Source: Gammaproteobacteria bacterium
GTDB taxonomy: Bacteria; Pseudomonadota; Gammaproteobacteria; Pseudomonadales; Azotimanducaceae
Reading direction: 5' to 3'
Assembly (NCBI GenBank): GCA_009837725.1
Contig: VXSY01000189.1
Coordinates: forward strand, 1-38,238
Length of the DNA: 38,238 bases
Each line of letters starts with the position of its first letter. Position 1 is the stretch's first letter. Shown one piece after another: positions 1 through 8,178 of the stretch. Under the pieces are notes generated by a model. The model worked only from the letters and a program-made list of their open reading frames with translations. It was not told where the DNA came from and did not search any database. Both the position numbers and the translations under genes were made by a program.

Positions 1-3
1 CAC

Positions 4-1908
4 ATGGCACCATCCCATTATCCCACGAGGCAGACTTTGTTCAGAGCTTCCCTAATTCGCATCTGGCCGTATCTCAAGCCCATGTTCGGGCACAGTCTCA
101 CCTACATTGCGCTCGCCATCCTTGCGACCGGCATTGGCGTCTTTTTCGCCGCCGTCAATTTCGGGCTGATGTACAACAACATCATCCTCAACGAACCGAT
201 GGCGCCCCTCGCGGCAACCCTGCTCTTCCTCGACCCCGCCGAGTGGGTGGCCGTGGAGGCGCTCACCAAGGCGCAGCAGTATCAGGTGATCCTTGGCGTC
301 CTGATCCTCGCCACGGTGTCCACCTCCGTCGGCGAGTTGATTGGCCACAGCATCCATTACTACCGCGTGTGGATCCTGCAGGGGATCAACCAGAACCTCC
401 GCCTGCACCTGATGAGCCAGTTCCAGTCGCTGTCGCTGAAGTTCCACGCCGATTCGCGCACCGGCGACTCCATCTACCGGCTGTTCCAGGACAGCGCCAT
501 GGTGACGCAGATCCTGCAAGTCATCATGGACACGTTCATGGCCGGCGTGCGCTTCTTCATGGGCCTCGCGGTGGTGACCGCGTTCAGCCCCATGCTGGGC
601 CTCGTGCTGCTGTTCTCGTGGCTGCCGCTGTTGTGGCTCGGCAAGCGCATGTCGGCGCCGCTCCGCGCCGGCTTCAAAGTGGCACGGGAACGCAACGCCG
701 CGCTCACCTCCACCATCCAGGAATCCATCGAAGGCATCCGCACCATCAAGGTGAACGGCCTCGAACGCGAGCGCCAGCGCCTGTTCGACACCGACTCCGT
801 GGATGCCTTCGCCGCCGCCCACGATGCTCGGGTGCGACTGATGCTGTTCGGCTTCTTTGTCTTCCTCTTCGGCGTCGCGCCGCTCGCCTTCATCGAGCTG
901 CGGGCAGCGCTCTTTGCGTACGACGGCGCCGAGACCTTCCTGCGCGACTTCCTGCTCGCCTTTGGCTTTGGCCTGTGGAACCTCGGGGGCCAGGACCAGG
1001 CGCGCTCCAACGCCAAGCAGTCCATGGCCGCCACCGATGGTCTCGTGAAGCTGTGGGGGCGCTTGCAGGACGTGGCCATTGGCCTCGGTCGGGTCTATCA
1101 GATTCTCGACCTGACCCCGGACGTCCACAATCGCCCCGACGCCCGGGCCCTGCCGCCGCCGCGAGAGAGCATTCGCTTCGACCAGGTGCGCTTCGCCTAT
1201 CCGACCCGCGCCGTGTTCACCGACATCTCCTTCGAGGCGAGAGTGGGCGAAATCACCGCCATTCTCGGCCCCACCGGCACCGGCAAGACCACGCTCATGC
1301 TATTGCTGCTCAGAATGCTGGAGTTCCAAGGCGGCCGCATCAGCCTCGACGGCGAGGACATCCGCGACTACACCTTCGAGTCCGTGCGCGACAACATCGC
1401 CCTCGCCACCCAAGAGAACATCCTCTTCTCGAAGTCGCTCTTGGAGAACATCCGCTACGCCCGTCCCGACGCCAGCGACGAGGAAGTCCGCGCCGCGGCC
1501 CGCGTCGCCTGCGTGGACGAGTACGTCGATCGCCTCGCCGACGGTTACGACACGTTCCTCGGCGAACGTGCCTCCAAGCTCTCCACTGGCCAGCGGCAGC
1601 GACTGGTGATCGCCCGTGCCGTGCTGAAGGACACGCCCGTCCTGATTCTCGATGAACCCACTGCCTCCCTCGACGCGTTGCATGAACTGCGCATCATGAA
1701 CCGCATCAAGGACTGGGCGGCGCAGCGAACGGTGTTCCTCATCACCCATCGACTGTCCACCGTGCGACAGGCGGACCGCATCGTCTTCCTCGGCGACGGG
1801 GTAGTGGCGGACACGGGCAGCCATGACGAACTGATGGCCCGCCCCACCGCCTACCGCGACTTCGTGAACGCGGAACTCGAGGCCGTCGGCACGGCGGCAG
1901 GAGGTTGA
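4..1908 (+). CDS. ABC exporter half-transporter, fused membrane and ATPase domains
   Basis: This is an inner-membrane ABC half-transporter of 634 residues, the usual length for a type I exporter subunit. An N-terminal six-helix membrane domain (about residues 20-340) is followed by a complete nucleotide-binding domain: Walker A GPTGTGKTT at 422-430, signature LSTGQ at 526-530 in place of LSGGQ, Walker B VLILDEP at 546-552 with the catalytic Glu, and the H-loop His at 582. It is followed by a second half-transporter on the same strand, so the two probably form a heterodimer. The substrate cannot be read from the sequence. The ATG at position 4 is the first usable start, but only three bases precede it, so a start outside the window cannot be excluded. 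Confidence 0.93.
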   Translation: MAPSHYPTRQTLFRASLIRIWPYLKPMFGHSLTYIALAILATGIGVFFAAVNFGLMYNNIILNEPMAPLAATLLFLDPAEWVAVEALTKAQQYQVILGVLILATVSTSVGELIGHSIHYYRVWILQGINQNLRLHLMSQFQSLSLKFHADSRTGDSIYRLFQDSAMVTQILQVIMDTFMAGVRFFMGLAVVTAFSPMLGLVLLFSWLPLLWLGKRMSAPLRAGFKVARERNAALTSTIQESIEGIRTIKVNGLERERQRLFDTDSVDAFAAAHDARVRLMLFGFFVFLFGVAPLAFIELRAALFAYDGAETFLRDFLLAFGFGLWNLGGQDQARSNAKQSMAATDGLVKLWGRLQDVAIGLGRVYQILDLTPDVHNRPDARALPPPRESIRFDQVRFAYPTRAVFTDISFEARVGEITAILGPTGTGKTTLMLLLLRMLEFQGGRISLDGEDIRDYTFESVRDNIALATQENILFSKSLLENIRYARPDASDEEVRAAARVACVDEYVDRLADGYDTFLGERASKLSTGQRQRLVIARAVLKDTPVLILDEPTASLDALHELRIMNRIKDWAAQRTVFLITHRLSTVRQADRIVFLGDGVVADTGSHDELMARPTAYRDFVNAELEAVGTAAGG

Positions 1909-1910
1909 CG

Positions 1911-1979
1911 GTGGAGAACCGTTTGCGGGCGACCACAAGGGTCGCGCCGACGGCCACAGGCGCTCCGACTGGAGGCTGA
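1911..1979 (+). other. Intercistronic hairpin and possible 22-codon minicistron
   Basis: The 72 bases between the two ABC genes hold an in-frame GTG-to-TGA reading frame of 22 codons. It is preceded by AGGAGG, which lies inside the end of the upstream gene, and ends 1 base before the GTG of the next gene. The two start regions look duplicated: GGAGGTTGACGGTG and GGAGGCTGACGTG. A small hairpin lies inside (GCGACC, loop ACAAG, GGTCGC, 1929-1945). It could be a translated coupling peptide, or simply a short dispersed palindrome in the gap. No homology is recognised, so this is weak as a coding call. Confidence 0.25.
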
Positions 1980-1980
1980 C

Positions 1981-4002
1981 GTGGCAGAGGCAGCAATCCC
2001 GCAACAAGCCCCGAGCCAAGCCGCCGACGCCGCCGGCCCCATCACGAGCGGCGAAGCACTCCGCATCATCGGCCGCGCCATGCGTTACACGTTCGTGTTC
2101 CGCTTCGACCTCGCGGTGAAGGCGGCGGCGCAGATGACGAGCATCTTCTGGATTCTTGTGCTGCCCTGGCCCGCCAAGGTGGTGATCGACTACATCGTCC
2201 TGCGGGATACGGACCCAAGTGCCACCGTCGAGAGCATCCCGCCGTTCTTCTTCAAGCCCTTGCTGGCCATGGTGGAACCCCTCTCCGCCTACCAAACCGT
2301 GTTCTTCATGGGCGCCCTGTTCCTGCTCATGGTGGTGCTGGCCGGCGCCTACGGCACCGATGGCGCCCAGCGCAGCAGCACCGAGACGGAACTGGCGCAG
2401 GGACAAGACACCGCCACCAAATCCGAGAACGACGCCAACAACATGCACTCCCTCGTTGGCGGCCTCTTTGGCCTGTTCGAGGCGCTTTGGCACATCCGCA
2501 TCACCCATCGCCTCAACCATCGCCTGCGCAGCGAACTGTTCGGTCGCTTCAACGCCCACCGCGTCACCGACTTCAACGACCGCTCCATTGGCGATGTGGT
2601 GTATCGCGGCATGTACGACACGCCCTCGATCTCCAACATCATCTTCAATCTGTGGGTAGGGCCGGCCACCTCGGCAGTCAACCTAGTCACCACTATCCTC
2701 ATGATGTATCTCGTGTTTCGGAACATCCCAGTGGTGGTGTGGTGCGCCCTTGCCGTAGCGCCGCTTTCATTCGCCGGCGTGCTCTACTTCGCCCGCCTGA
2801 TGCGCCGCCAAGGCACGCTGGCCCGAGAAGCGGGGTCGGTGACCACCGCCACCATCGAGGAAGAGATGGCCAACGTGATGGCGGTGCAGGGCATGGGCAG
2901 CGGCAAGGAAGACCACGCCCGCTTCGCCGCTGCCAGCGCCGACTCCTTCAAACGGTTTCGGGGCGTCGTGCTGGTCAACGTGCTGAGCGCGTTCACCACG
3001 ACAGTCATCAGCGTCTGCATGATTTTCCTCGTCTTTTACTTCCTTGCGCCGGAGTTCATCGAAGGACGGCTGGCGCCAGGGGACTGGTGGGTGATCTGGG
3101 GCTACTTCGGCGCCATCGCCGCGTCTTCGGTCTATCTCGGCCGGCTCTGGTTCAGCCTGCAAGAGAACGTCACCGGAATGCGGCGCGTGTTCGCCATTCT
3201 CAATGCGCCGGTGGAGGCGCTTGAAGGCGACCGCGCACGGCAGAAGTTCGATGACGCCTTTGCCTTGACCGAGGGTGTGCGGCTAGAAGGCGTGGACTAC
3301 GACTATCCCGACGGCACGCGCGCCCTGACCGGTATCGACTTCGAGGGCCGCATCGGCCAGATGGTGGCACTGGCGGGGCCAACGGGCGCTGGCAAGTCCA
3401 CCCTCGCCTACCTGATCCCGGCGCTGCTGACGCCCACTTCAGGGCGCTACTACCTCGATGGCCGGCAACTGACGCCGTTCGATCTCGCCGCCGTGCGCCG
3501 GCAGGTGGCGTTCGTGTTCCAGGAAACCAGCATCTTCAACGACACCATCGAAGGCAACATCCGCATGGGTCGGCGTGGGGCTACGGACGAGGAAGTGCGC
3601 GAGGCGGCCCGCATTGCCGGCGTCGCGGACTTCATCGACGGTCTCGACGAGGGCTATGACACGCATCTCGGCCGTGCCGGCGCCAAGCTCTCGGTGGGCC
3701 AGAAGCAGCGCATTGCCATCGCTCGGGCACTGGTCTCGAACAAGCCCATCCTGATCCTCGACGAGCCCACCGCGGCGCTGGACCCACAAACCGAGAATCG
3801 CCTGATGGCAAACCTGCGCGATGCACGCGAGGGCCGGCTCGTGATCGTCATCGCCCACCGCCTCTCCACCATCCGCTCGGCTGACCGCATCTACTTCCTC
3901 GACGACGGCGAAGTCGTGGAGTCCGGCACCCACGCCGATCTCGTTGCCGCGGGCGGCACCTACGCAATCTTTGTCGAACTCCAGTCCGGGAGAACCGCAT
4001 GA
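1981..4002 (+). CDS. ABC exporter half-transporter, second subunit
   Basis: This 673-residue half-transporter has an N-terminal membrane domain and a C-terminal ATPase domain. Walker A GPTGAGKST lies at 466-474, signature LSVGQ at 570-574, Walker B ILILDEP at about 590-596 and the H-loop His at 626. Both this protein and its neighbour keep the Walker B Glu, so neither ATP site is obviously dead. Residues about 125-165 hold a polar insertion rich in Thr, Gln, Asp and Asn between the first helices, unusual for a minimal exporter. The GTG start is chosen because GGAGG sits 5 bases upstream, and the next ATG would remove conserved N-terminal sequence. Its stop overlaps the next gene by ATGA, so the small protein downstream is probably translationally coupled. 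The substrate is unknown. Confidence 0.93.
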   Translation: MAEAAIPQQAPSQAADAAGPITSGEALRIIGRAMRYTFVFRFDLAVKAAAQMTSIFWILVLPWPAKVVIDYIVLRDTDPSATVESIPPFFFKPLLAMVEPLSAYQTVFFMGALFLLMVVLAGAYGTDGAQRSSTETELAQGQDTATKSENDANNMHSLVGGLFGLFEALWHIRITHRLNHRLRSELFGRFNAHRVTDFNDRSIGDVVYRGMYDTPSISNIIFNLWVGPATSAVNLVTTILMMYLVFRNIPVVVWCALAVAPLSFAGVLYFARLMRRQGTLAREAGSVTTATIEEEMANVMAVQGMGSGKEDHARFAAASADSFKRFRGVVLVNVLSAFTTTVISVCMIFLVFYFLAPEFIEGRLAPGDWWVIWGYFGAIAASSVYLGRLWFSLQENVTGMRRVFAILNAPVEALEGDRARQKFDDAFALTEGVRLEGVDYDYPDGTRALTGIDFEGRIGQMVALAGPTGAGKSTLAYLIPALLTPTSGRYYLDGRQLTPFDLAAVRRQVAFVFQETSIFNDTIEGNIRMGRRGATDEEVREAARIAGVADFIDGLDEGYDTHLGRAGAKLSVGQKQRIAIARALVSNKPILILDEPTAALDPQTENRLMANLRDAREGRLVIVIAHRLSTIRSADRIYFLDDGEVVESGTHADLVAAGGTYAIFVELQSGRTA

Positions 4003-4187
4003 GCGAGCCGCTTGCCACACCAGCGACGCCCGAACCACCCCGTGAGCCGGCCGGCATGAAGATCGTCGGCGCCGGCGTCATCGCCTCCTGCATCACATTG
4101 AGCATCCTGTTCGGCTGGGGCGTGTACCTCCAGTTCACCGAGCCCTGCGAGTGCAGTTGCCCGGCGGCAACCGAAGCGGGAGAATGA
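3999..4187 (+). CDS. Small single-pass membrane protein with CxCxC tail
   Basis: This 62-residue protein starts inside the stop of the ABC gene (ATGA overlap), a strong sign that it is translated and belongs with the exporter. A Pro/Glu-rich N-terminus (1-20) is followed by one hydrophobic helix (about 21-46) and a short tail with Cys at 50, 52 and 54. Lys21 at the N-terminal edge of the helix favours N-in, C-out topology, placing the Cys cluster in the periplasm. No family is recognised. It might be an accessory subunit, a small regulator, or an exported peptide precursor; nothing in the sequence decides among these. Cleavage motifs such as a double-Gly leader are absent. Confidence 0.75.
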   Translation: MSEPLATPATPEPPREPAGMKIVGAGVIASCITLSILFGWGVYLQFTEPCECSCPAATEAGE

Positions 4188-4242
4188 CCCTCGGCGCCTC
4201 CGCAGAGGGCGTCGTGCCGCACTGACAAGGGCGAAGCAAACC

Positions 4243-4728
4243 ATGTCCGACCCAGCCGAACTCTACGAAACCGACTTCTTTCGCTGGACCCAAGAGCAAG
4301 CCGCGCTGCTGCGGCAAGTTCCCGGCGAGCGCATCAACCTGCCCATCGACTGGCGCAACACCGCCGACGAGATCGAAGACATGGGACGCAGAGACCTTCG
4401 CTCCATCCACAGCCGACTTCGCTTGATCTTGGAGCACCTCCTCAAGCTGGAGCATTCCCCGGCAGCGGACCCGCGCGCTGGCTGGATTGACACAATCGGC
4501 CAATACCGAAACGAAGTCGAGGAAATCCTCGACGACAGCCCAAGCCTCCGAGGCAGGCTGACCGAAAGTTGGCCCCGCGACTACGCGCGCGCACGAGGAG
4601 TGGCAGTGAAGGGGCTCGCAAGGGATGGCGTTCGTGCCGAGGAAGTCTCGCTAGAGCCCGCATACACGATCGATCAAGCGCTTGATCCAGACTGGTGGCC
4701 AACCAACCGCCACGGCCACACTTCCTGA
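4243..4728 (+). CDS. DUF29 family protein
   Basis: This 161-residue protein matches the DUF29 pattern. The N-terminal YETDFFRWTQEQAALLR (about 9-25) is followed by the D-E-I-E-D-M-G-R helix, the SRLRLILEHLLKLEH segment near residues 57-71, and a DSPSLR motif after about residue 98. DUF29 proteins are small, mostly helical, of unknown function and common in cyanobacteria and proteobacteria, often near mobile or toxin-antitoxin genes. It lies 55 bases after the small membrane protein on the same strand and just before the Nramp-related gene, so it may share their transcript. The family call is firm; the function is unknown. Confidence 0.88.
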   Translation: MSDPAELYETDFFRWTQEQAALLRQVPGERINLPIDWRNTADEIEDMGRRDLRSIHSRLRLILEHLLKLEHSPAADPRAGWIDTIGQYRNEVEEILDDSPSLRGRLTESWPRDYARARGVAVKGLARDGVRAEEVSLEPAYTIDQALDPDWWPTNRHGHTS

Positions 4729-4753
4729 AGGCCTTGCAGGCGAGAGCACAGGA

Positions 4754-6181
4754 ATGAAGTTTCGGGAGATTCCGGACCTCAAGAGCGCGGACCTGCCCGT
4801 CCGCGAGAAGAGTTTCTGGAGGATGACGGGGCCCGGGGCCGTGATGATCGGCATGGCCATCGGCTCCGGCGAACTCATCCTCTGGCCCTGGATCACCGCC
4901 CGATTTGGCCCCGACATGATGTGGGCCGCGGCATTAGGCGTCTTCCTGCAAATGTGGATCAACATCGAGATCGGCCGCTGGGCCGTCGCCACCGGCGAGA
5001 GCGCCTTCACCGGGTTCGCACGGCTCTCTCGCTTCTGGCCCGTCTTCTTCCTCACACTCATGTTCATTGGCGTCTTCCTGCCGGGATGGGGGCGCGCCGC
5101 CGGGGTCGCCATCAAGAACCTCTTTTTCGGCGAGAACGGGCCCGGCCCCGACTGGTTCTGGACCGCGGTGGTGGCCCTCATTGCGCTGGCCATCGTGTTC
5201 GGCCCGAAGCGCATCTATGCCTCGGTGGAGAAGTCCATCGTCTTCATGGTGCTGGTGATCGTGATTGGCCTCTTGGTGGTGGCCTTCAGTGTCGGCACGC
5301 TGGCGGACGTCGGCGACATGGTCGGCGGCATCCTCAACTTCGGCCACATCGAGCTCGACGAGGAATTCACCTTCAACCGCTTCTTCGGCGCGTTCGTCTT
5401 CGCTGGCGCCGGGGGCTTAGGCAACCTCTTCTATGCCTATTACCTGCGCGACAAGAACATCGGCATGGGCGGGCGCATACCGGTGCTCATCAACCCCTTG
5501 CGGGAGGCGCAGCGAGGCGACAGCGAGATCGGCTATCGCTTTCCCGCCACCGCCGAGAACCTGCGCCGCTTCCGCGACTGGCATCGCTTCGTGGTGCTCG
5601 ACAGCGCCATCTTCTTCTGGATCGCCAACACCTTCACCATGTTCCTGTTCATGTTCGGCGCACTCGTGGTGCTGTATCCCCAAGGCATCGTGCCGGCGGA
5701 AGGGCAACTGGTGTGGGACCTTGCACTGATCCTCGAAGGCACCATGGGCACCGGCGGACGCTATCTGTTCCTGGTGATCGGCATCGCCGCGCTCTTCTCA
5801 AGCGTGCTTGCCGGTCTCGACGGCGGCACCCGGCAGTGGGTGGACCTCCTGCACACCAACTTCAACGCCATGCACCGGTTCGCCGCCAACCGGCTCTACT
5901 TTGGCTTGGCGGTGGGCCTCAGCGCCCTCGGCGTGCTCGCCACCTGGTTCTTCGAGACCTTCGAGGTGACGGCACTCGACTTCTTCTTCATCAGCGCCAT
6001 GCTCGGCGGCTTCGCCATGGCCGCCTACGTGCCGATGGTGCTCTACATCAACCTCCGCCACCTCCCCGAGGGCGCGCGCCCGGGCCCGGTGAACATCGTC
6101 ATGGTCTCCATTGGCGCCGCCACCTACATCAGCTTCGCGGTCTACACGGTGGGTTCAAAGCTGGTCGAGGTCTTGGGGTAG
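4754..6181 (+). CDS. Nramp-related membrane transporter with altered metal-binding motifs
   Basis: This polytopic inner-membrane protein of 475 residues from the ATG at 4754 has about ten to eleven hydrophobic helices and the general Nramp (LeuT-fold) sequence pattern. In helix 1 the canonical DPGN is replaced by GPGA (26-29). In helix 6 the canonical MPHNL is replaced by GLGNL (221-225). Those residues coordinate divalent metal in true Nramp proteins, so Mn/Fe transport should not be assumed. A TTG at 4682 would add 24 residues and overlap the DUF29 gene; the ATG is preferred because the protein then begins with the conserved cytoplasmic N-terminus, although the upstream AGGA is very close. 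A strong terminator follows. Confidence 0.85.
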   Translation: MKFREIPDLKSADLPVREKSFWRMTGPGAVMIGMAIGSGELILWPWITARFGPDMMWAAALGVFLQMWINIEIGRWAVATGESAFTGFARLSRFWPVFFLTLMFIGVFLPGWGRAAGVAIKNLFFGENGPGPDWFWTAVVALIALAIVFGPKRIYASVEKSIVFMVLVIVIGLLVVAFSVGTLADVGDMVGGILNFGHIELDEEFTFNRFFGAFVFAGAGGLGNLFYAYYLRDKNIGMGGRIPVLINPLREAQRGDSEIGYRFPATAENLRRFRDWHRFVVLDSAIFFWIANTFTMFLFMFGALVVLYPQGIVPAEGQLVWDLALILEGTMGTGGRYLFLVIGIAALFSSVLAGLDGGTRQWVDLLHTNFNAMHRFAANRLYFGLAVGLSALGVLATWFFETFEVTALDFFFISAMLGGFAMAAYVPMVLYINLRHLPEGARPGPVNIVMVSIGAATYISFAVYTVGSKLVEVLG

Positions 6182-6236
6182 GCGCCGCTCAAGGCCGCGG
6201 CGCCTCCCACCGAACCCAACGCGGCACCTTCCGTAG

Positions 6237-6264
6237 GGGCAACGCATGCGTTGCCCTTTTTTTT
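6237..6264 (+). terminator. Rho-independent terminator after the Nramp-related gene
   Basis: A perfect 20-base palindrome, GGGCAACGCATGCGTTGCCC (6237-6256), is followed directly by eight T residues (6257-6264), a textbook intrinsic terminator for plus-strand transcription. An additional inverted repeat (GGCGCCGC and GCGGCGCC, about 6181-6204) lies just after the stop codon. The minus-strand esterase gene ends at 6268; in its direction the T-run would not follow the stem, so it is probably not served by this hairpin. Confidence 0.85.
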
Positions 6265-6267
6265 CGT

Positions 6268-7806
6268 TCAGTCCCCCGCCGAATCCAACATCGCGGCTCG
6301 AATCGAGTTGAGGGTGTCGATGGCCTGCTTGCGGAACCCCGCCCCCGCCTTCACCTCGTCGCCAAGCTCCAGGTGCAGGTCCGTCTCCGCTTCGTACGCA
6401 GGCCATTCCGGCAGCCCATCGGCGTTCGGATTGCCGGTGGCAGCGAACTGCACCCAATACCGGATCATGGCGTCGGCCAGCGCCTGGTCCACCTCCTGCC
6501 CTGCCGCCGGCGGCCTTAGGTTATTGAATGCATAAACGATTTCCGCAGCATGGGCCGCGCCCATAATCGGCATCGCGGTGGAGCGACGGCTGAAGTGATA
6601 GCGAAAGGCCGGCGATGACACCTGCGCCCAGGCAGCCAGCATGTTGCGCGTCGCCTGGGCAAACCAGGTGTCGGCGATGATCTGGTTCTTCACCTGAAAG
6701 AGCGCAGCATCGTCGGCAGCGGGGTAGAGTGCGAGGATCGTCTCGGCATGATCCGGGAACATGCCGGAGATGGTTGCCTTGTAGGCATCGACCGTTTCGA
6801 ACGGCAGCATGCCAACGAACATCGTGCCCTCGTCGGTGTTGGTGCCGGCGACGAGCGGCACGTTCATTTGACCGCCGGCCTCGAAGATGGCCTGCGGATG
6901 TTCGGGCAGGAAGCCGCCACCGGTGGCCACGGCAACGTTGAAGCCCTGCTCCTGCGCCGCCACCAGCCGAGCCGCATCGATCGCTCGCAGCTTGTCGGCG
7001 GAATCGGCCTCGGCAAAGTGCTGCTTCACCCACGCGCCTCCGCTCGCTGCGGCTCGCTCCGAGGGAAGGAAGTTGCCATCGATCACCCAAGCGCTTTGCG
7101 CGATGGCCTGATGGAACAGCCCCTTCGAGTGCGGCGACGCCAAGAGTGCGTAGACGCTCGTGCCGCCAGCCGACTCGCCAAAGATGGTCACGTTCGCCGG
7201 ATCGCCGCCGAACGCGGCGATGTTGCGCTGCACCCACTCAAGCGCGGCGACCTGATCCATGAGGCCGTAGTTGCCGGACACACCGCCTTCCCCATCGAGC
7301 AGCGGATGCGAGAGGAACCCCAAAGCACCGAGCCGGTAGTTGATCGACACGAGCACGACGCCCTGCTGCGCCAGCCTCACGCCGTCGTACATCGGCTGAT
7401 GCCCCCAGCCGAGCGAAAGGCCACCACCGTGGATCCACACCATCACCGGCAGCTTGGCATCCTGTCCGACTGCACCCGACCAGATGTTCAGGTACAGGCA
7501 ATCCTCGCTCGGATCCGGCAGCGGCACGCCCATCATCTGCGCAAGCCCCGGCCCCTGCGGACAAGCGCCGCTGAACTCCGCAGCCGAGCGCACACCATCC
7601 CAGGCCGACGCCGGCAGCGGCGGCTTCCAGCGCAACTCCCCCACCGGCGGCGCCGCATAGGGAATGGCCCGGAACACCTGCACGGCGGGATTGGACTCCA
7701 CCGCCGCACCTTCAACAGCACCGCTGTCTAGCTGCACCGGCGCGGCAAACACCGATGAAGCGAAAAGAACAAGCGCCCCGGCCAAAACGGTTGTGCGGTC
7801 AGACAT
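6268..7806 (-). CDS. Secreted type-B carboxylesterase/lipase family protein
   Basis: This 512-residue alpha/beta hydrolase belongs to the carboxylesterase type B family, which hydrolyses carboxylic esters. A signal peptide is visible (hydrophobic 7-20, with likely cleavage near Ala21-Ala22), so it acts in the periplasm or outside the cell. The oxyanion-hole motif HGGG is at 116-119. The nucleophile elbow GESAGG is at 200-205 (Ser202), the acidic residue is Glu316 in TNTDEGT, and the likely catalytic His is 409. The length is normal for the family. The ATG is preceded by a GAGGGG Shine-Dalgarno-like stretch. It is transcribed towards the Nramp-related gene and away from a repeat element that lies only about 40 bases upstream of its start. 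The natural substrate is unknown. Confidence 0.93.
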   Translation of the reverse strand: MSDRTTVLAGALVLFASSVFAAPVQLDSGAVEGAAVESNPAVQVFRAIPYAAPPVGELRWKPPLPASAWDGVRSAAEFSGACPQGPGLAQMMGVPLPDPSEDCLYLNIWSGAVGQDAKLPVMVWIHGGGLSLGWGHQPMYDGVRLAQQGVVLVSINYRLGALGFLSHPLLDGEGGVSGNYGLMDQVAALEWVQRNIAAFGGDPANVTIFGESAGGTSVYALLASPHSKGLFHQAIAQSAWVIDGNFLPSERAAASGGAWVKQHFAEADSADKLRAIDAARLVAAQEQGFNVAVATGGGFLPEHPQAIFEAGGQMNVPLVAGTNTDEGTMFVGMLPFETVDAYKATISGMFPDHAETILALYPAADDAALFQVKNQIIADTWFAQATRNMLAAWAQVSSPAFRYHFSRRSTAMPIMGAAHAAEIVYAFNNLRPPAAGQEVDQALADAMIRYWVQFAATGNPNADGLPEWPAYEAETDLHLELGDEVKAGAGFRKQAIDTLNSIRAAMLDSAGD

Positions 7807-7845
7807 GAAGGCCCCTCATCGCCTCTCGTGTGGCGACTAGCCTAA

Positions 7846-7956
7846 CAGCCTGTCGGACTTCGGACGGCGCAAGCCGGCCGAATGCCGACAGGGCGATAGG
7901 GCGGCTTGGGCTGGGGCAAGAAGCGTTGTCCGAAGGCAACGGTTCTTGTGGCGCTA
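7846..7956 (+). repeat. Dispersed structured element, copy A
   Basis: This is one of two copies of a two-stem-loop element; the other is at 25569-25672. Both begin CAGCCTGYCGGACTTCG. They then hold a GC-rich hairpin that differs between copies and end with 49 identical bases (7908-7956 here). The identical part forms a second stem-loop: AAGAAGCGTTG at 7918-7928 pairs with CAACGGTTCTT at 7937-7947 with a single G-G mismatch. The element lies just upstream of the esterase start. It has no coding capacity that I trust. It may be a REP- or MITE-like non-autonomous element. Confidence 0.75.
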
Positions 7957-8178
7957 ACCGCGTTCCCCCCAACACGCACCGCCACCAATAGAACAGCCCC
8001 TGCCATGCGAGGGCCTCTCTGGGCGGAGGGCGTCCCGCCCTCCAAGCGTGCCGAAGGCGCGCACGCAGCGGAGCCGGTCGGAGCCACCGCACCCCGCGTC
8101 CCAGACAACGCCAACAAAAGCGCCAGCCCCGAACAACGCCACCAACAAACCAAGGCCCGCGCCAAATCCCACCGCCCC
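7957..8178. repeat. Non-coding spacer with GGAGGGCG palindrome
   Basis: These 222 bases between copy A and the end of the dioxygenase gene hold no credible gene. Positions 8025-8043 form a perfect hairpin, GGAGGGCG, loop TCC, CGCCCTCC, followed by a GCCGAAGGCGCGC-type segment. A related arrangement occurs twice at 28110-28193. Short hydrophobic reading frames here are of low complexity and appear to be translations of repeat DNA. Confidence 0.5.

Noticed and set aside
52-1128. Long minus-strand open frame opposite the first ABC gene
   Set aside because: His/Glu/Asp/Gly-rich antisense shadow expected in GC-rich DNA; the ABC motifs on the plus strand are unambiguous.
7954-8172. Small hydrophobic minus-strand frame in the repeat spacer
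   Set aside because: It is low-complexity, crosses the GGAGGGCG palindrome, and has no ribosome-binding site I trust.
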